A DNA stretch of 64,000 nt from NCBI GenBank assembly GCA_018894105.1, contig CM032127.1:6727001-6791000 (forward strand), read 5' to 3'. How positions within the stretch are numbered: position 1 is the stretch's first letter; each line of letters begins with the position of its first letter. The notes below the pieces were generated by a model. The model ran no database searches and was not told the origin of the DNA. It worked only from the letters and a program-made list of their open reading frames with translations. This DNA is from Jacaranda mimosifolia (Eukaryota; Streptophyta; Magnoliopsida; Lamiales; Bignoniaceae). A program made the position numbers and the translations under genes. Positions 13,079 through 26,489 of the stretch are shown piece after piece.

Positions 13079-13340
13079 AAAACTAATCAAGCTTCCACTA
13101 AATTTGTGAGCAATTATCTAATTTTAGCATAAAGATTCAAGAGCACACAATCAGTAATAAAAAAAACTAATGAAACTCCTCCTGATTTATAAGCAATCAT
13201 CTAATTCTTGCATGGAAGCTCCAAAGTACACAGTCAGTGTAAATAAGTAATTAAAATCTAATCAAGTTCCACTTGAATATGAGAGCAATTATCTAATTTT
13301 AACATGAAAGTTCCAGAGTGTATAGTCAATGTAAATTAGA
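13079..13340. repeat. Three imperfect ~90-bp tandem repeats
   Basis: Each unit holds GAGCAATTATCTAATTTTAG or a close variant, then a ...CC(A)AGAGT..ACAGTCA(G/A)TGTAAAT block. They lie in the 3' untranslated part of the SIRE-like element. The third unit is split by the gypsy-type LTR at 13345 and resumes at 16775. Confidence 0.7.
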
Positions 13341-13344
13341 ATCT

Positions 13345-16300
13345 TGTAACACTACTAAAATTCGGTATTTTGAACAAATAAGGATTTAGAAATTAAGATG
13401 ATAATTGATCGAATTTTAAGGCTCAAAAAAATAAATAAAAAGGACTTGATTGCAAAAATTTCAGAAGTTTTGGGGGTCAATGTGAGAGGAATAGAAATTT
13501 GAGGACCTCAAAAAAAAAAAAATTTTGGACTTGATTGTCCAAAAATATGGATTCTGGGGGTCAAAGTGCAAGAAATAAAAGCCGAAGGACTCAATTGAAG
13601 GCTAGGGACTAGAATGAATGCGGTTGAAACTTTTTGGGGTGAAAATGAAGTCTGTCAAAATTTTTGAGGCTGAATTGAAAGGGCTGGAAAGTATATTTAT
13701 ATATATATATACGATTAAGGACCCATTTTTGTCAAATTCTCAAAATGGCACAAATTTCACCCTGCCATCGAATCACCGAAAAATGGTTGTAAAGCTTGAA
13801 ACTGAACCGATAGGAAGACTCCCCTCAGTTCAAGGATCACTTCCATATCAAGTTTTACCCAAACCACCAGTAGAATCATTGGAAAATCAAGCTCAGCGGC
13901 TAGCTCACAGTGGTATTGGTGGTTTCGCGCGCCGAAGTTGGTGGGCTTTGGTCGGAAAAGCATGGGCAGTTATGTGGTGGTGTCAATTTGGTGAAACGAT
14001 GAATGGTGGTGGTGGAGGAATTGAATGTGGCAGAGGACGACGGCAAGGTTAAGGTTTTGAGGTAGTTTTTGGCATAATTGACTGGCTTATAGTGGTCAGA
14101 ATCATAAATTGATTGGGGAGTTGTGATCACCTCAATGAGGCATGCCTGCTGATGGTGACGGTTTCCATCGCTGGTGGCGGTGCGTGATGGCATCGTTTAC
14201 ACAGTTTGTGCAAAATCTTATTTCAAACTCATCTGGACTGGTTTCGATGTGAAACTAGGTCCTATTTGACCCAATTTGGGTAAATTTTAATAATTGAAGT
14301 GTGATTCGATTAAATTATCGAATGCAATTGGATTTTCGGATGAAGTTGATTGCGATTAGATTAAGATTGTTAAACTGTGATTTAACCTAAGGTCATAGAT
14401 TAATCTTGTAATTCATATGGTATTGAATTTATTCGACGCAAATAAATTATCAAATTATTGTTGAGGCTGTAAATAAGATGTTAACAACCAATTTATTGGC
14501 TTATCGAATTAAGAATTATGATAAGTGATTATCTTGCACAGTTGAGTGTAACATGGAATTAAGAATTTTGATTGAGAAATATAATCAATATTGGATTTAT
14601 GTTATGTACTGTGAACTTTAAGTCAATTGGGAAACAAGGTCATGGACTGTTTAAATATCTAAGAATTATCAAGATTATGTTGGAATGCCTTTAAGTTTGA
14701 TAATGACATTCATTATATTATGGTTAAGATACAGAAGGTTTGATTGTGAACTTATTCCTTTGCTAGGTGACAAAGGGGTAGGTCCCATAGATCAGTGGAC
14801 GGCTGATGGTGGTTGCTTTTTGAGACGTTTAAAGTGAGGATCTGCCAATCTGACACTCTTGTACCTATCAATTTTATTGATAAACTCCTGTGAGGGTTGA
14901 TATTGATTTGATTATCGCATTACATACATTATTGTTACCCCTGTGAGGGATCTGCCAATTAATTATCGTTTGTATAAGCTTATCCTATATCTAACGTTGA
15001 ACCCGCTAGGTTCTGCTGATTTGATATTTGTCTTGATTAACGTTGCTTAATTTATCGAACCCTGTGAGGTTCTCCTAAATTTGAAACTATTTGTATATTT
15101 TTGTACTTTCTTGAAAATAACTATTTTTTAGTCGAACTGTGTGAATTTCTCTAAACTTGTAAACCTTATTTGAAGTTGATTGCTCAAGTGTATTGTCGAT
15201 CGCCTTGGTGGCAAAATTGTTAAATTGTTCTGCCCTATTGGCAACTAACCGTTGAAAATCTTAACCTTTGTAAATATCTTGTTTGGTCAGTACTGTAAAA
15301 TATGTGGCAGGCAGAGCAAAGGGCCACACTAATTAATAGTGCATGTCCAGTGGGAGGCTCCCCTTGAGTTTGTTACAGAGCAAAGAGTTACACTAGTTGA
15401 CAGTGTATGTCCAGTGGGAGGCTCCTCTTGAGTCTGTTACAGAGTAAAGAGTCATACTAGTTGACAGTGTATGTCTAATGGGGGCTCCTCTTGAGTCTAT
15501 CCCTGTTAGCACCTCTGGATTTCAGTACTAGACCTAATTGCATCAAAAGTTCTCTTAAATTATTCATGTGCCTTGTTTATTGGAATAAGCCTTGTTAGCC
15601 GTTATTGGAAAATGTTTTACCTTGTAAATGGTAAATCTAGTAAAGTTATGAAATGTTCATGTTATTGCTTGAAAGGTTAAAATCTTATATGTTGGCATTA
15701 TATCTTTTCACCCCATGAGATGTCACGGGTGGTTTTCAACTCATGGGACGCCATGGGCGGTTTTCACCCAGAAGGACACCACGACGAGCCTTGAGCCTAG
15801 GGGCTGGGTCCGAAAGATGACCAGGCGGAGTGGACCAATAGACATAGGTTTTATGGCTAATACCTACTTTTGATCCTGACTTACAGCTAGCTGGAAATAA
15901 CAAACTATGAGTGACGGGATCCGGCATATGACTGGCCATGCCATATCATCAAATTATTACCCGTCGAGCTGAGTGTTCCGGCAATATAGCGATAAGGAGA
16001 TCTTGTTTATATTGTACTGATGTTTGGTTTTTGCAATTATAATTTGATTGAGGAGTAATAAGGTTGGAATGGCTAACAGTCTGTCAAGTTCGATATCATT
16101 TGTGTCATGTATTTTGTTAATCATGTTAAAGAAATTCTTGCTTATTAACGAATTTTATTTCTATTGAAATGTCCTGCTTATTATCGAATTTATTATTTGA
16201 TTATTATGTCTCAATAGTTTTCCTTCGCATTTTATCATCTCCTTCCTTCTCACTAAGTCCTTTGGACTTACCCTCATTTATTTTGATTCTCTCATAGAGG

Positions 16301-16769
16301 GATTAAGTAAAGGATTGGACTCCAAATAGGACATAAATATTTTGTAATCGGTCAGGTGTTGAATGTATATATGAAAATTATCTGGTTGCTAAGCATGGAC
16401 TTAAGACGTTGTGATATATCATGTTGATGTGGTCGACTTACGGAATGTAAATATTTTGTTATGTAGTAATGTGAATCCTGGCATTTGCTTAATTGGTTGA
16501 CGAGTCTGTTAAGTTTAAAATCTTGCTACTTCTGATAAGTTGGATTCGATATTTTGTAGTATGTATTTGGTATATATGTTGTATGTTACAGGATTGTTTA
16601 AGAGTTGAATTTATTGTCTTATGATAGGTTTGTTAAATTTGTAATCCGCTGCTATTTTTGATATGTTTGAAATATTTGATTATGAACTATTGATTGATTT
16701 ATAAGTTCAATTTAAAATTGAACTCAGTAGCACCTCAACTTAGATGCTGCCCTGAGCGGGGGCATTACA
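13345..16769. mobile_element. 3.4 kb solo LTR, Ty3-gypsy type
   Basis: It begins TGTAACACTACT and ends GGGGGCATTACA, end motifs common to long gypsy LTRs (Tekay/Del or Tat type). A 5-bp direct repeat AATCT flanks it (13340-13344 and 16770-16774). Joining the flanks restores the interrupted 90-bp repeat. No gag or pol is seen, so it is most simply a solo LTR left by LTR-LTR recombination. Small frames inside (for example 13618-14052) look random. At 15312-15502 a ~70-bp segment containing ATGTCCAGTGGGAGGCTCC is repeated three times. Confidence 0.78.
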
Positions 16770-16974
16770 AATCTAATGAAGCTCTCCCTATCAAGTATTC
16801 TTAATCTGCAACATTTAACAAGATTCAAAAGTTTCAAAACATATTCAGTAAGCATAAAAGCCTTACAGTCGAGTTCATATCCATTTTCCCCTTTATCATC
16901 ATCCAAAAGAGGACTAGTAAATGACTATGATAGTTCTAATGTGTAGTTCCAAGTTTGTTTTAAAAAAAATGAAA

Positions 16975-18582
16975 TTTTTTTGATGATGTAAATAACAAAA
17001 AAATTAATGTAAAAAGAGAAAGCAAAACATGGTTAGAGCCAATCATGTTGAATTCTTTTACCCATGATAATGTGGTAATTCTGGCTTGGCGATCTTCAAC
17101 AATTGCCAGAAGTTATATTGACTTATTTCTCTAATCCCTCTGAATTTTTCTTTATTTATAATAGTTTTTTTATTCTGAACGACTTTAACAATACGATCTA
17201 TACCTATAAAAATAATTAATCCTCAAAGATTGTGGACGTTGCCAATGGAAATTCAAGTTCCCTTGCCAATTATCATTTTTCTCGATCATTTTGCCTCTGG
17301 TAGTATCAATAAAGGGAAGTTCCTTCATTCTGAGTTACTTTATTTTTTAAGAATGTTGATTTATCTCCTATCACGTACTCGGAACAATATATGTGGTTAG
17401 ATACCACTTTTCCTTAACAAGTGTTAGGTTGCATCCTGGAAAATAAGATTTAGTGACTTTTGGTACCCATACTCTGAGTGATTCCTTCTCAGTTAGTTTT
17501 TGGAATCCAAATAAATTTAGCTCCAGTTTTCTCTTTTAAAGGACATTTTTGTGATATGTGCTCAATCGATCATTTTTGGAATCCAAAATGTTTATTTTAG
17601 CAAATGATTTTGTTTTTTGATGTACTTGAGGATTGATTGCTTTACTCTTTCCTTTGAAAGATTTTTTTAAATTGTAGTTTCTTCCAGAAGGGTAGTGTTT
17701 TTCTTTTCCAAATCTTGATTTTTCTTGATTAATCTATTCCTATCATCTATACCCTCTTTTATGATATTGTTATAGCTTTCAACAATTTCAATCTACTCAT
17801 TAGAAGTTATCTGAAGTTGATCTTTAAGAAAACTAATCTCATTATATAACTCAAAAATTTCATTATGACATTTTTCATGCAAATTTGATGAACTAGGACT
17901 TTCACATTCATATTCAAAATTATTGGAATGAATTTCGAAGTGAAAAGATACTTGATTCGTTGCCATGAGGTAGTTGTCTTCGTTATCGAATTGCTCAGAA
18001 TTTGAGCCATCCCAAGTTTGTCATTACTATTTGCTTTGTTCCTGTTTTTGTATTAACACTCCTTTGTAGCTTTGGACATTCTGGCTTTTTATGCCCAATT
18101 TCATAGCATTCATCAAAGATAATCTCTTATGGCCTCTGTTGGTCGAAATTGTTCTATCTAGTACTTTCTGTGGAACCACGTTTGGAATGATTTTTTGCTT
18201 TTGCAAGTTATTTTAGCCATATGGTGATCTTTGCAATTTCAACATTTGTGGATTCCTGACTGAGGTCTTCATCATCTTTATAAGGTTCCATATGATCGGA
18301 AGAAAAGGCAACCTATTTCTTTCTTTTATTTCCTGAGATTTCTTCCTTTCCCAAAAAGGTCAGTTCATGAGAAATATGGGAGTCGATCAACTCTTCCATA
18401 GCAAGAGTTTCTAAAATTTTTGCTTCCTAAATTGCGGTGATCACATTGGGCATCCATTCTTTAGGTAGTGAGCGTAGAATCTTTGGCGCTTTCTCGCTTT
18501 CTGATATCCTCTTTCCAAGTACAACTGTTGGTTTACTGATTTCCATGAACCGAGTATGTAAGGAAATGTCCCTATCTTTGGT
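16975..18582 (-). pseudogene. Decayed copia gag (and protease edge) of the SIRE-like element
   Basis: Read on the minus strand from 18582: SLHTRFMEIS, LGKRISESEKAPKILRSLPK, EWMPNVITAI (stop) EAKILETLAMEELIDSHISH. This is the UBN2-type gag core of plant copia elements. A zinc-knuckle-like EIGHKKPECPK follows (about 18076-18118), with the first Cys read as Phe. Several in-frame stops follow, and further on a weak protease-like stretch (about 17220-17450). Non-functional. The 5' end is cut by the Ale-type element at 18583. Confidence 0.7.
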
Positions 18583-18801
18583 TGTGATTAATTGTAATTC
18601 CTTGTTATTAGGATTTAGTAGTTAATAGCTTTTCTATCCTTGGTAGATTCCTTGATTTTTATTCAGAGATTAGGCTTGTCTTTTTGTATAAATACTGGAC
18701 TACTATGTAAATAATATTCAAGGAATTCACCCTTCATCATATTCTTTCATGGTTTCAGAGCTACAGCAACTCTGAATGTTTTTTCGTCAAAGCCCTTCAT
18801 C

Positions 18802-19840
18802 TTGTCAAAAACCACCTCAACCATACCTATGGAACATTCAACCTCCCAGCCACCCCTTGCAACCATCACCAGTTCTACTCCTTATTCATTAGCACCAATG
18901 CCGTCGATAGTTGTTCATCTTCCACCACTTTCTACTACTCCATCTGTGTTCTCTACCATTCCTTGCCTTCCATCTATTCCAGACACTCATTTCGCTGCCA
19001 TATCTCCCATCCTATTCACAAACACTACGATTCCAGAAAATGATCAGCAACTTATCTCCATTAATACAAATGCTCAAGCTCCAGTGAGACTTTCTTCCTC
19101 CAACTACCAACTATGGTATTCTCAGTGGCGTTCTATTTTGATTGGATATAACTTCACCTCGTACATTGTACTCAGCCTACTGAGATGTAATTAAACTCTT
19201 TATCTTGGGTTCGACAAGACCAATTGCTCCGGAGTGCACTCATCGCTTCTCTTATCATGGAGGTCGTATGTTATGTGGTTTCGGACGTAACTTCCTATGT
19301 TGTGTGGACCACCCTCCACAATCTTTATGCTCGATCATCGTGTGCTCATCTTCTAAGACTCAGAAAATTTCTTACACGAGTCAATAAAGGAACTAAGTCC
19401 ATGTCAGCCTATCTTCAACATGTGAAGCAACTTGTTACAACTTTGAATGCCTCTGGGGCAAATCTAACCATGGATGATGTTACTATCCATGTTCTTAATG
19501 ACCTTCCTTATGAATATAAGATGATTTCTACTGTAATTCGGGCTCAGAAGACTACTCTATCTTTTGATGAACTCTATGAAAAGCTTTGTGATCATGAGAG
19601 TACTTTCACTCAGGAAACTTTTCCTATTTCTGCTCCTATTACAGCAAACTATAGTTCTCGTAATAGTGGATCTACTAATCACACCAATCGCATCAACCAT
19701 TCGTCAACCCCTCAAGCTCTAGCCAATCATCGGCAAAACCAATCAAGTTCGACAAAGAATAATAAAGATGGTTCTGGTGTAATTTGTCAATATTATGACA
19801 AGCCTGGACATACAGTGAAATAATGCTGGAAGTTGTTTCG
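18802..19840 (+). pseudogene. gag of the Ale-type element
   Basis: A Ser/Pro/Thr-rich N-terminus (from ATG 18802) leads to LSSSNYQLWYSQWRSILIGY, the usual 'NY..W' start of copia gag. A frameshift near 19190 moves the frame to 19224-19823 (MSAYLQHVKQLVTTLNASGA, VLNDLPYEYKMI). It ends in a CCHC knuckle, CQYYDKPGHTVK (stop) CWKLF, whose second Cys has become Tyr. Confidence 0.85.
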
Positions 19841-19949
19841 TTGGTCAAAGCCATCTTCTATAGGTAGTTCAGGATCTTCAACGATTGGAAATATAAGGGC
19901 TCCTCTAAGAGCAAATTTTGCTTAAACTACTGCCAACAATAATCTCAAT

Positions 19950-21206
19950 TGGTTGGTTGACTTGGGTGCTTCTCATCATGTAACTGCAGACCTTCAAAAT
20001 CTCTCTCTTCACTCTGACTATGATGGTGATGAGGATGTGATGCTGGGTGATGGTAAAAAATTGGCAGTGACACATTCTGGTTCTACTTTCTTATCCTCTC
20101 ATCTTAGACCTTTTTATCTTAATAATGTTATTTGTGTTCCTCAAATGCAAAATAATCTTATTTTTGTTTATCAGTTATATACAATGAATAATATCACTGT
20201 TGAATTCTCACCGTTTTTCATTTGTTGTAAAGGATTATTGCACAGGGAAAGCTCTGGTAACGGGGAAGCCTAAGAATGATGTTTATGAGTGGCCATTACC
20301 GCATTCATCCTCCACCTCTTCAGCACCAAATATAAATTTCGTTGAACTCTTTACCATTTCACAATGGCACTGTCATCTTGGCCACCCTTCTTCTCCTATT
20401 TTGTGTCGAACTTTACATTTGCTTGATATATCTATTCCATCAAGCACTTCAAAATTTTTCTGTAATTCCTGTAAGTGCAACAAAATTCACAAGATTCCTT
20501 TTCATGTTTCTTTAATAAAATCGACGCAACCTTTGGAATTTATTTATTCTGATGTGGGGGGACCCTTTTCTAAAGATTCTGTTGATGGCTGTAAATATTA
20601 TCTCATTTTTGTGGATCATTATACAAAATATGTTTGGATTTATCCAATGAAAAAGAAATCTGAAGTTGCTCATATTTTTCCAAAATTTAAAGCTATTGTG
20701 GAAAAATTCTTTAATCACTCTATTGTCTCTTTTTACTTTGACAATGGTGGAGAATTTATCCATCTTAAAGGTTTTTTTTCTTCTAATGGAATCTCACATT
20801 TTTTGACTCCTCCCCACACTCCAGAACACAATGGCACAGCTGAAAGACGACATCGGCATATTGTTGAAACTGGTCTCACTCTTCTTCACATTGCAAAACT
20901 TCCATTATTCTTTTGGCGTTATGCTTTCCAAACTGCCACATATCTAATTAATAGGATGCCCACTCCTTTATTAAACAATGATTCACCATATTTTTGTATC
21001 TTTGGATCTCTTCCAAACTATAAAAAGCTTCATGTCTTTGGTTGTTTATGTTATGATTAATTAAGACCTTATACCAAAAATAAATTAGAACCTCGTTCTA
21101 CTCCGTGTGTGTTTCTCGAGTATTCTTAAATCCAAGTTCGACCAATGCTATGATCCCATTAGCTCATGAATTTTTATTTCTCGACATGTAGATTTTGTTG
21201 AGCAAG
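19950..21206 (+). pseudogene. Protease and integrase of the Ale-type element
   Basis: The protease is recognised by WLVDLGASHHVT (active site DSGA changed to DLGA). After a frameshift at about 20200 comes the HHCC region (WHCHLGHPSS, FCNSCKCNKIHK). The integrase core follows, with its acidic residues in YSDVGGPF, FYFDNGGEF and EHNGTAERRHRHI, up to HVFGCLCYD. Degenerate frame continues (RPYTKNKLEPRSTPCVFLE) until the Tork-type insertion at 21212. Confidence 0.88.
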
Positions 21207-21922
21207 AGTTTTGTTGATTTTGCCTTGAAATTTGAGGTAAAATTGACAAGAAACGGAAGAAATTGAGCGAAACGAAGCAAAGTGGTCGAAATAGGCTCAA
21301 GAACACACCCTTGTATTTGTTGGAAAGACACCGTGCGCCGGGGTGCGAGGTAAGGTGCGCCAAGGCATGTACATTGGCGAAAAGGGCATGAAAAGACACA
21401 TCATACGCCTCGGCGTAAGATTTTTGCACCCCAGCGTGTAGTGAATAGTAACTTTACACCAGGGCTCAAAGTTTCTACCTATGTTCAGTTTTTTCTTGGC
21501 ACAAGCAGTTTTGTGAGCGTCGGAGCACAAGTTTTGTGTGCCCCGACATGCGACGCAGGCCCACGGGCCTTGGGCTTTGATTTTCAAGGATAAATATCAA
21601 TTTTTTCTTTTAGGAAAAATATCACGAACATAACACAAGGGCTTCTTTACTGCTTGTGAATAATTCTTTCAAGACGGAGTTTAGAACGAGGGTGTTAGGT
21701 GTTTTCATGAGATTTGTGGAATTTAAGTTTGTACTTGCACATTGATTTGAGATTAATAAAAAAAAATTTCTCTGTTGAGTGGATTATGCACATCGTCGAA
21801 ACATGTTAAATCTTGTTATCACTTTACATTGAATTATTGTACTATTATTTTATTATTTTTGCTATAGATCCTCCTAGATTCCAGCAAATTGGTATTGAAG
21901 CAGGTTGGATCAGATGTGAGGA

Positions 21923-22558
21923 ATGAAGTACGAGATAGAAAAATTCGATGGGAAGAATGACTTTGGGCTATGGAAGATAAATGTTCACGCCCTCCCGTGT
22001 CAATAAGGATTACAAAGAGCATTAAAGGACAAAGATTTCTTGCCAAAAATGCTGAAAGATGAGGAGAAAGATGAGTTTATAGTGAAGGCTTATAGTACTC
22101 TGGTGTTATTATTGGCGGATAATGTACTGAGAGAGGTCGCCACGAAAAGTATGCCAGCAAATTTTTGGAAAAAGTTGGAGAGTTTATATATGACAAAATC
22201 CCTGACGAATCGACTGTATTTGAAACAACGATTATATACACTGAGAATGAAGAAAGGTACATCTATCGCTCAACATATTAATTTTTTCAATAAGATAATT
22301 CTAGATCTCGCTAATATAGATGTCAAAATTGATGATAAGGATCAAGCCTTAATTCTCTTGTGTTCTCTGCCAAAATATTTTGAGCACTTGATTACTACTT
22401 TGTTGTACGGAAAAGATACGATTTCAATGGAGGCTATGGAGGCCTCATTGAATTCCAACAAGTTGAGGAAACATGTCCTGGGTAGCAACGATGGTGAAAG
22501 TGGGGAAGGATTGATGGCTAAAGGGAGATCGAGAGAAAATGGAAGGAATAGAGGTTGA
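21923..22558 (+). pseudogene. gag of the Tork-type element
   Basis: It starts MKYEIEKFDGKNDFGLWK, then a stop codon at about 22003, then an open UBN2-type gag (22040-22558) including NFWKKLESLYMTKSLTNRLY and ILLCSLPKYFEHL. The following zinc-knuckle region (about 22580-22640) has lost its cysteines. Confidence 0.85.
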
Positions 22559-22769
22559 TCCAAGTTTTGAACCAAGCCTAGAAATGGTGACAAGTATTTT
22601 AGGAAGAGTGGAAAGAGGCATTGGAAATGGAATTATCCGGAATGAGGAAAAGCGCGGGTTACAGGTGAAACTTTTGATCAGAAACAAGACAATGTCGCAG
22701 GAATTATTGAGGATGAATCTGATGGTGAGCTTGTTCTTAATGTTGCTGAAATTTACTAAGCTCTAAATA

Positions 22770-23987
22770 GATTTTGGATAGTGGTTGTTCTTACCTTATG
22801 TGCCCAAGAGAAGATTGATTTACCACATACCCAAAATTTGATGGTGGTAAGGTGCTTATGGGAAATGATGCTTATTGCAGGGTTGTAGGAATTAGTTCAG
22901 TTTGTATCAGAATGCATGATGGGATAGTAAGGATCCTAAAGACGTGCGTCATGTTCCAAATTTGAAGAAAAATCTGATATAACTGGGTACTTTGGACAAG
23001 AATAATTGTGCGTACAGAGCTCGAGATGGAGTTATGTGGGTTTCCAAAGGTGCACTGCTTATCATGAAGGGAGAAAAGCAGAACAACTATTACATATTGC
23101 AGGGAAACACAATTTCTGGTATTGCAGTAGTTTTTTCATCAATCAATGATACTACGAGACTATGGCATATGCGGCTTGGGCATATTAATAAGAGGGGAAT
23201 GTCAAAATTGAGGAAATGAGGTTTGCTTTATAGAGAGAAGATTGGAGAACTTGATTTCTACGAGCAGTGTGTGCTAGGTAATCAATATGGGGTGAAATTC
23301 GGTACTGCAGTTCACAAGACCAAAGTCACCTTGGATTATATTCACTCAGATCTTTGGGGGCCTTCTCAGGTTCCTTCAAAGGGAGGTGCAAAGTATATGC
23401 TGATATTCAAAGATGGTTTCTCACGGAGAGTATAGATATACATGCTGAAGTATAAAGACGAGGTGTTTGTCAACTTCAAGCAACAGAAGACCTTAATTGA
23501 GAAACAGACAAGAAAGGAGATCAAATGCTTGAGGACTGACAGCGGATTAGAGTTTTGCAACAAGGAATTTCAGGAATTCTACTACAAGGAAGGAATTGTG
23601 AGGCATCGCACAATTGTACATATACGACAGAAGAATGGAGTTGCATAATGGATGAACATAACTATCTTGGAAACAACTAGATGCATGCTCTCTAATGCCA
23701 AATTGTCCAAGAATTTTTGGGCAGAAGCAATTAACACTGCATGTTATTTGGTGAATAGGTCACCATCAACTACTTTGGACTGCAAGATACCAATGGACGT
23801 TTGGTTTAGGTCTCCTGCTAATTATTCAAATCTGAGAGTATTTAGATGTCGAGCCTATGCTCATGTCTGGGGTGGGAAGCTTGAGCCAAGGGCTAGGAAG
23901 TGCATATTTCTAGGTTATGCAGATGGAGTCAAAGGTTATTATTTGTGGTGTAATAATGGCAAAGTCTCCAAGATGATTATCAGCTGA
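22770..23987 (+). pseudogene. Protease and integrase of the Tork-type element
   Basis: A shifted protease start (ILDSGCSYLMCP-like, about 22770) leads to LWHMRLGHINKRGMSKLRK, IHSDLWGPSQVPSKGGAKYM and LRTDSGLEFCNKEFQ, the integrase core. The frame then breaks at about 23648, and the C-terminal part reads FWAEAINTACYLVNRSPSTT and CIFLGYADGVKGYYLW. At least four stops or shifts are visible. Confidence 0.87.
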
Positions 23988-24351
23988 GATGTGATATTTG
24001 ATGAGTCTGCAATGGTGAAAAAGGTGGAGCAGCAGAAAAGCAGTAAACAGGGCGTTAAGGAGAAGGTAGAGATTCATATTGATCCTCCATAAGTTTCAAA
24101 GGGGAAACAAAAGGTGGTAGATAAAGCTGGTGAGAGCACATTACTACCTAATCAACAACAGAAAAATGAACCACTACAAAATTATCGATTGGCTCGCGAT
24201 AAAGAGAGGAGGCAGATCAAACCACCACAGCAGTATGCTTACTCAGATCTAGTAGCTTATGCTTTGAGTTCAGTTGAGGAGTTCGTAGGAGATGATCCAG
24301 TCTCATACAAAGAAGTAATTTTCAGGCCATATTCTGATAAATAGGTTGCAA

Positions 24352-25632
24352 CTATGAGTGAAGAGATAAAGTCTTTACAAAAGAATAGCACATGGGAACT
24401 AGTTGATGTACCCAAAGGGCATAAAATTGTAGGTTGCAAATGGATTTACAAGAAGAAGGGATTTTTGATGTTGAAGATGCTAAATACAACGCACGATTAG
24501 TTACTAAGTGTTTTACTCAAAAAGAGGGAGTTGACTTTCATGAAGTATTATCCCCAGTTTAAAACATACTTTCATTCGTGTTTCACTTGCCATGGTTGCT
24601 CTGTTTGATGTGGAACTGGAGCAGATAGATGTGAAAACAACGTTTTTGCATGGTGAGTTGGATGAACAAATCTACATGAGTCAACCAGAAGGATTCGTTG
24701 TTCCCAAGAAATAAAATCAAGCATGTCTTTTGAAGCAGTCTCCCAGATAGTGGTATAAAAGGTTTGACGCTTTTATTACCAAGATAGGATATACTAGAAG
24801 CAAATTTGATTGTTGTGTATTTTACAAAATTTGTAGTGATAGCCTTCTCGTATATTTACTGTTGTACGTTGATGATATGTTGATTACCTCTAGAAACATA
24901 TCTAAGATCAACCAATTAAAAGCTCAATTAAGTAAATAATTTGAGATAAAGGATTTGGGCGGTACAAAGAAGATTTTGGGCATGGAGATCATCAGGAACA
25001 GACACGCAGGATTGTTGTACTTGTCTCAACAGCGTTACCTTGAGAAAGTGCCTGAGCAATTTGGGATGGATAAGTCCAAGCCAGTCAGTACGCCACTTGC
25101 AGCTCATTTCAGGCTTTCATCAGATCTATCACTGAATACTGAGGAGGAGGTGGAGCACATGTCAAATGTGCCATATGCTAGTGCAGTAGTTAGCTTGATG
25201 TACGCCATGGTGTGCACTAGACCAGACATTTCACATGCAGTCAGTGTTGTGAACAAGTATATGCACAAGCCAATAAAGACTCATTGACAGGCTGTAAAAT
25301 AGATCATGAGGTATCTAAGAGGCTCTGTAGACAGATATTTGAGGTATAGTCAATCAAATTCTACTACAAGAATTATTGGCTATGTAGATGCAGATTTTGC
25401 AGAAGATTTCTTTGCAATTTTAGTTGCATTGTCCATAACAAAAACTGAGTACATGGCTTTGGCTGAAGATGTTAAGGAAGAAATTTGGCTAAAGGGGCTA
25501 ATCGATGATATGGGTATGACTTCTAAGATCACTAAGGTATTTTGTGACAGTCAGAGTGCCATACACTTATCAAAGAATCAAGCATTTCATGAGAGAACAA
25601 AGCACTTAAATATGAGGTATCACTTTGTTTAG
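24352..25632 (+). pseudogene. Reverse transcriptase and RNase H of the Tork-type element
   Basis: RT fragments include EEIKSLQKNSTWELVDVPKG and the catalytic LLYVDDMLIT (about 24860-24890). The RNase H part reads GYVDADFAED, then lacks the segment up to SITKTEYMALAED, an internal deletion, and ends in DSQSAIHLSKNQAFHERTKH. Non-functional. Confidence 0.87.
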
Positions 25633-26489
25633 GATATGGTGTCTTAAAGATTCATGTTGGTTGACAAAGTTGGGACAAAAGATAATCCGGCAGACATGTT
25701 GACCAAGGTTGTTCCAAGAATCAAATTTAAGCATTGCTTGGATTTGGTTAATGTTTGCAGACTCAGATAACAGGTCCTATTGGGGGAAGGGACAAAGAAG
25801 ATAAATGGGAATTTCAATTCAAGATGGAGAATTGTTGATTTGGCCTTAAAATTTGAGGCAAAATTGACAAGGAATGGAAGAAATGGAGTGAAACGGAGCA
25901 AAGTGATTGAAATGGGCTCGAGAACACACCCGATGCTTGTTGGAAGGATGCCGCACATTGAGGCATGAGGTAAGGTGCGTCAACGCGTGTACATGGGTGA
26001 AAAGGGCACGAAAAGACGCATCGTGCATCCTGGAGCAAGATTTTTGGACCCCGACATGTAGTGAATAATATCTTTGCGCCGGGGCTCAAAGTTTCTGCCC
26101 ATGTTTGATTTTTTCTTAGCACAAGAAATTTTGTGCGCACCGATGCACGACGTAGGCCCACGAGCCTTGGGCTTTGATTTTCGAGTACAAATATCAATTC
26201 TTTCTTCTGAGAAAAATTATCATGAACATAACATAAGAGCTTGTTTATTGCTTTTAAGTAATTCTATCAAGACAGAGTTTAAAATGAGGGTGTTAGGTGT
26301 TTTTATAAGATTTGTGGGATTCAAGTTTGTACTTGCATTTTGATTTGAGATCAATAAAATTCATTTTCTTTGTTGGGTGGATTAGGCACATCGTCGAGCT
26401 CTGTTAAATCTTGTTATCAATTTACATCGAATTACTGTACTATTATTTCATTATTTCCACAGTAGATCCTCCTAAATTACAACAAGTTT

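Larger units (their letters stand above)
21212..26484 (+). mobile_element. Tork-type Ty1-copia element nested in the Ale-type element
   Basis: It is 5,273 bp, bounded by LTRs 21212-21886 and 25833-26484 (TGTTGATTT...AACA ends; visibly diverged, many C/T changes) and flanked by the 5-bp duplication AGTTT (21207-21211, 26485-26489). Removing it and one AGTTT restores the host reading frame across the site (VEQEFPFET). A primer-binding-site relic TTGGTATTGAAGC follows the 5' LTR, and a purine tract (AAGATGGAGAA) precedes the 3' LTR. All coding domains carry stops or shifts. Confidence 0.92.

Noticed and set aside
13618..14193. Overlapping sense and antisense frames of 100-144 codons
   Set aside because: They lie in the solo LTR, where GC content is locally higher; no domain is recognisable and both strands are open by chance.
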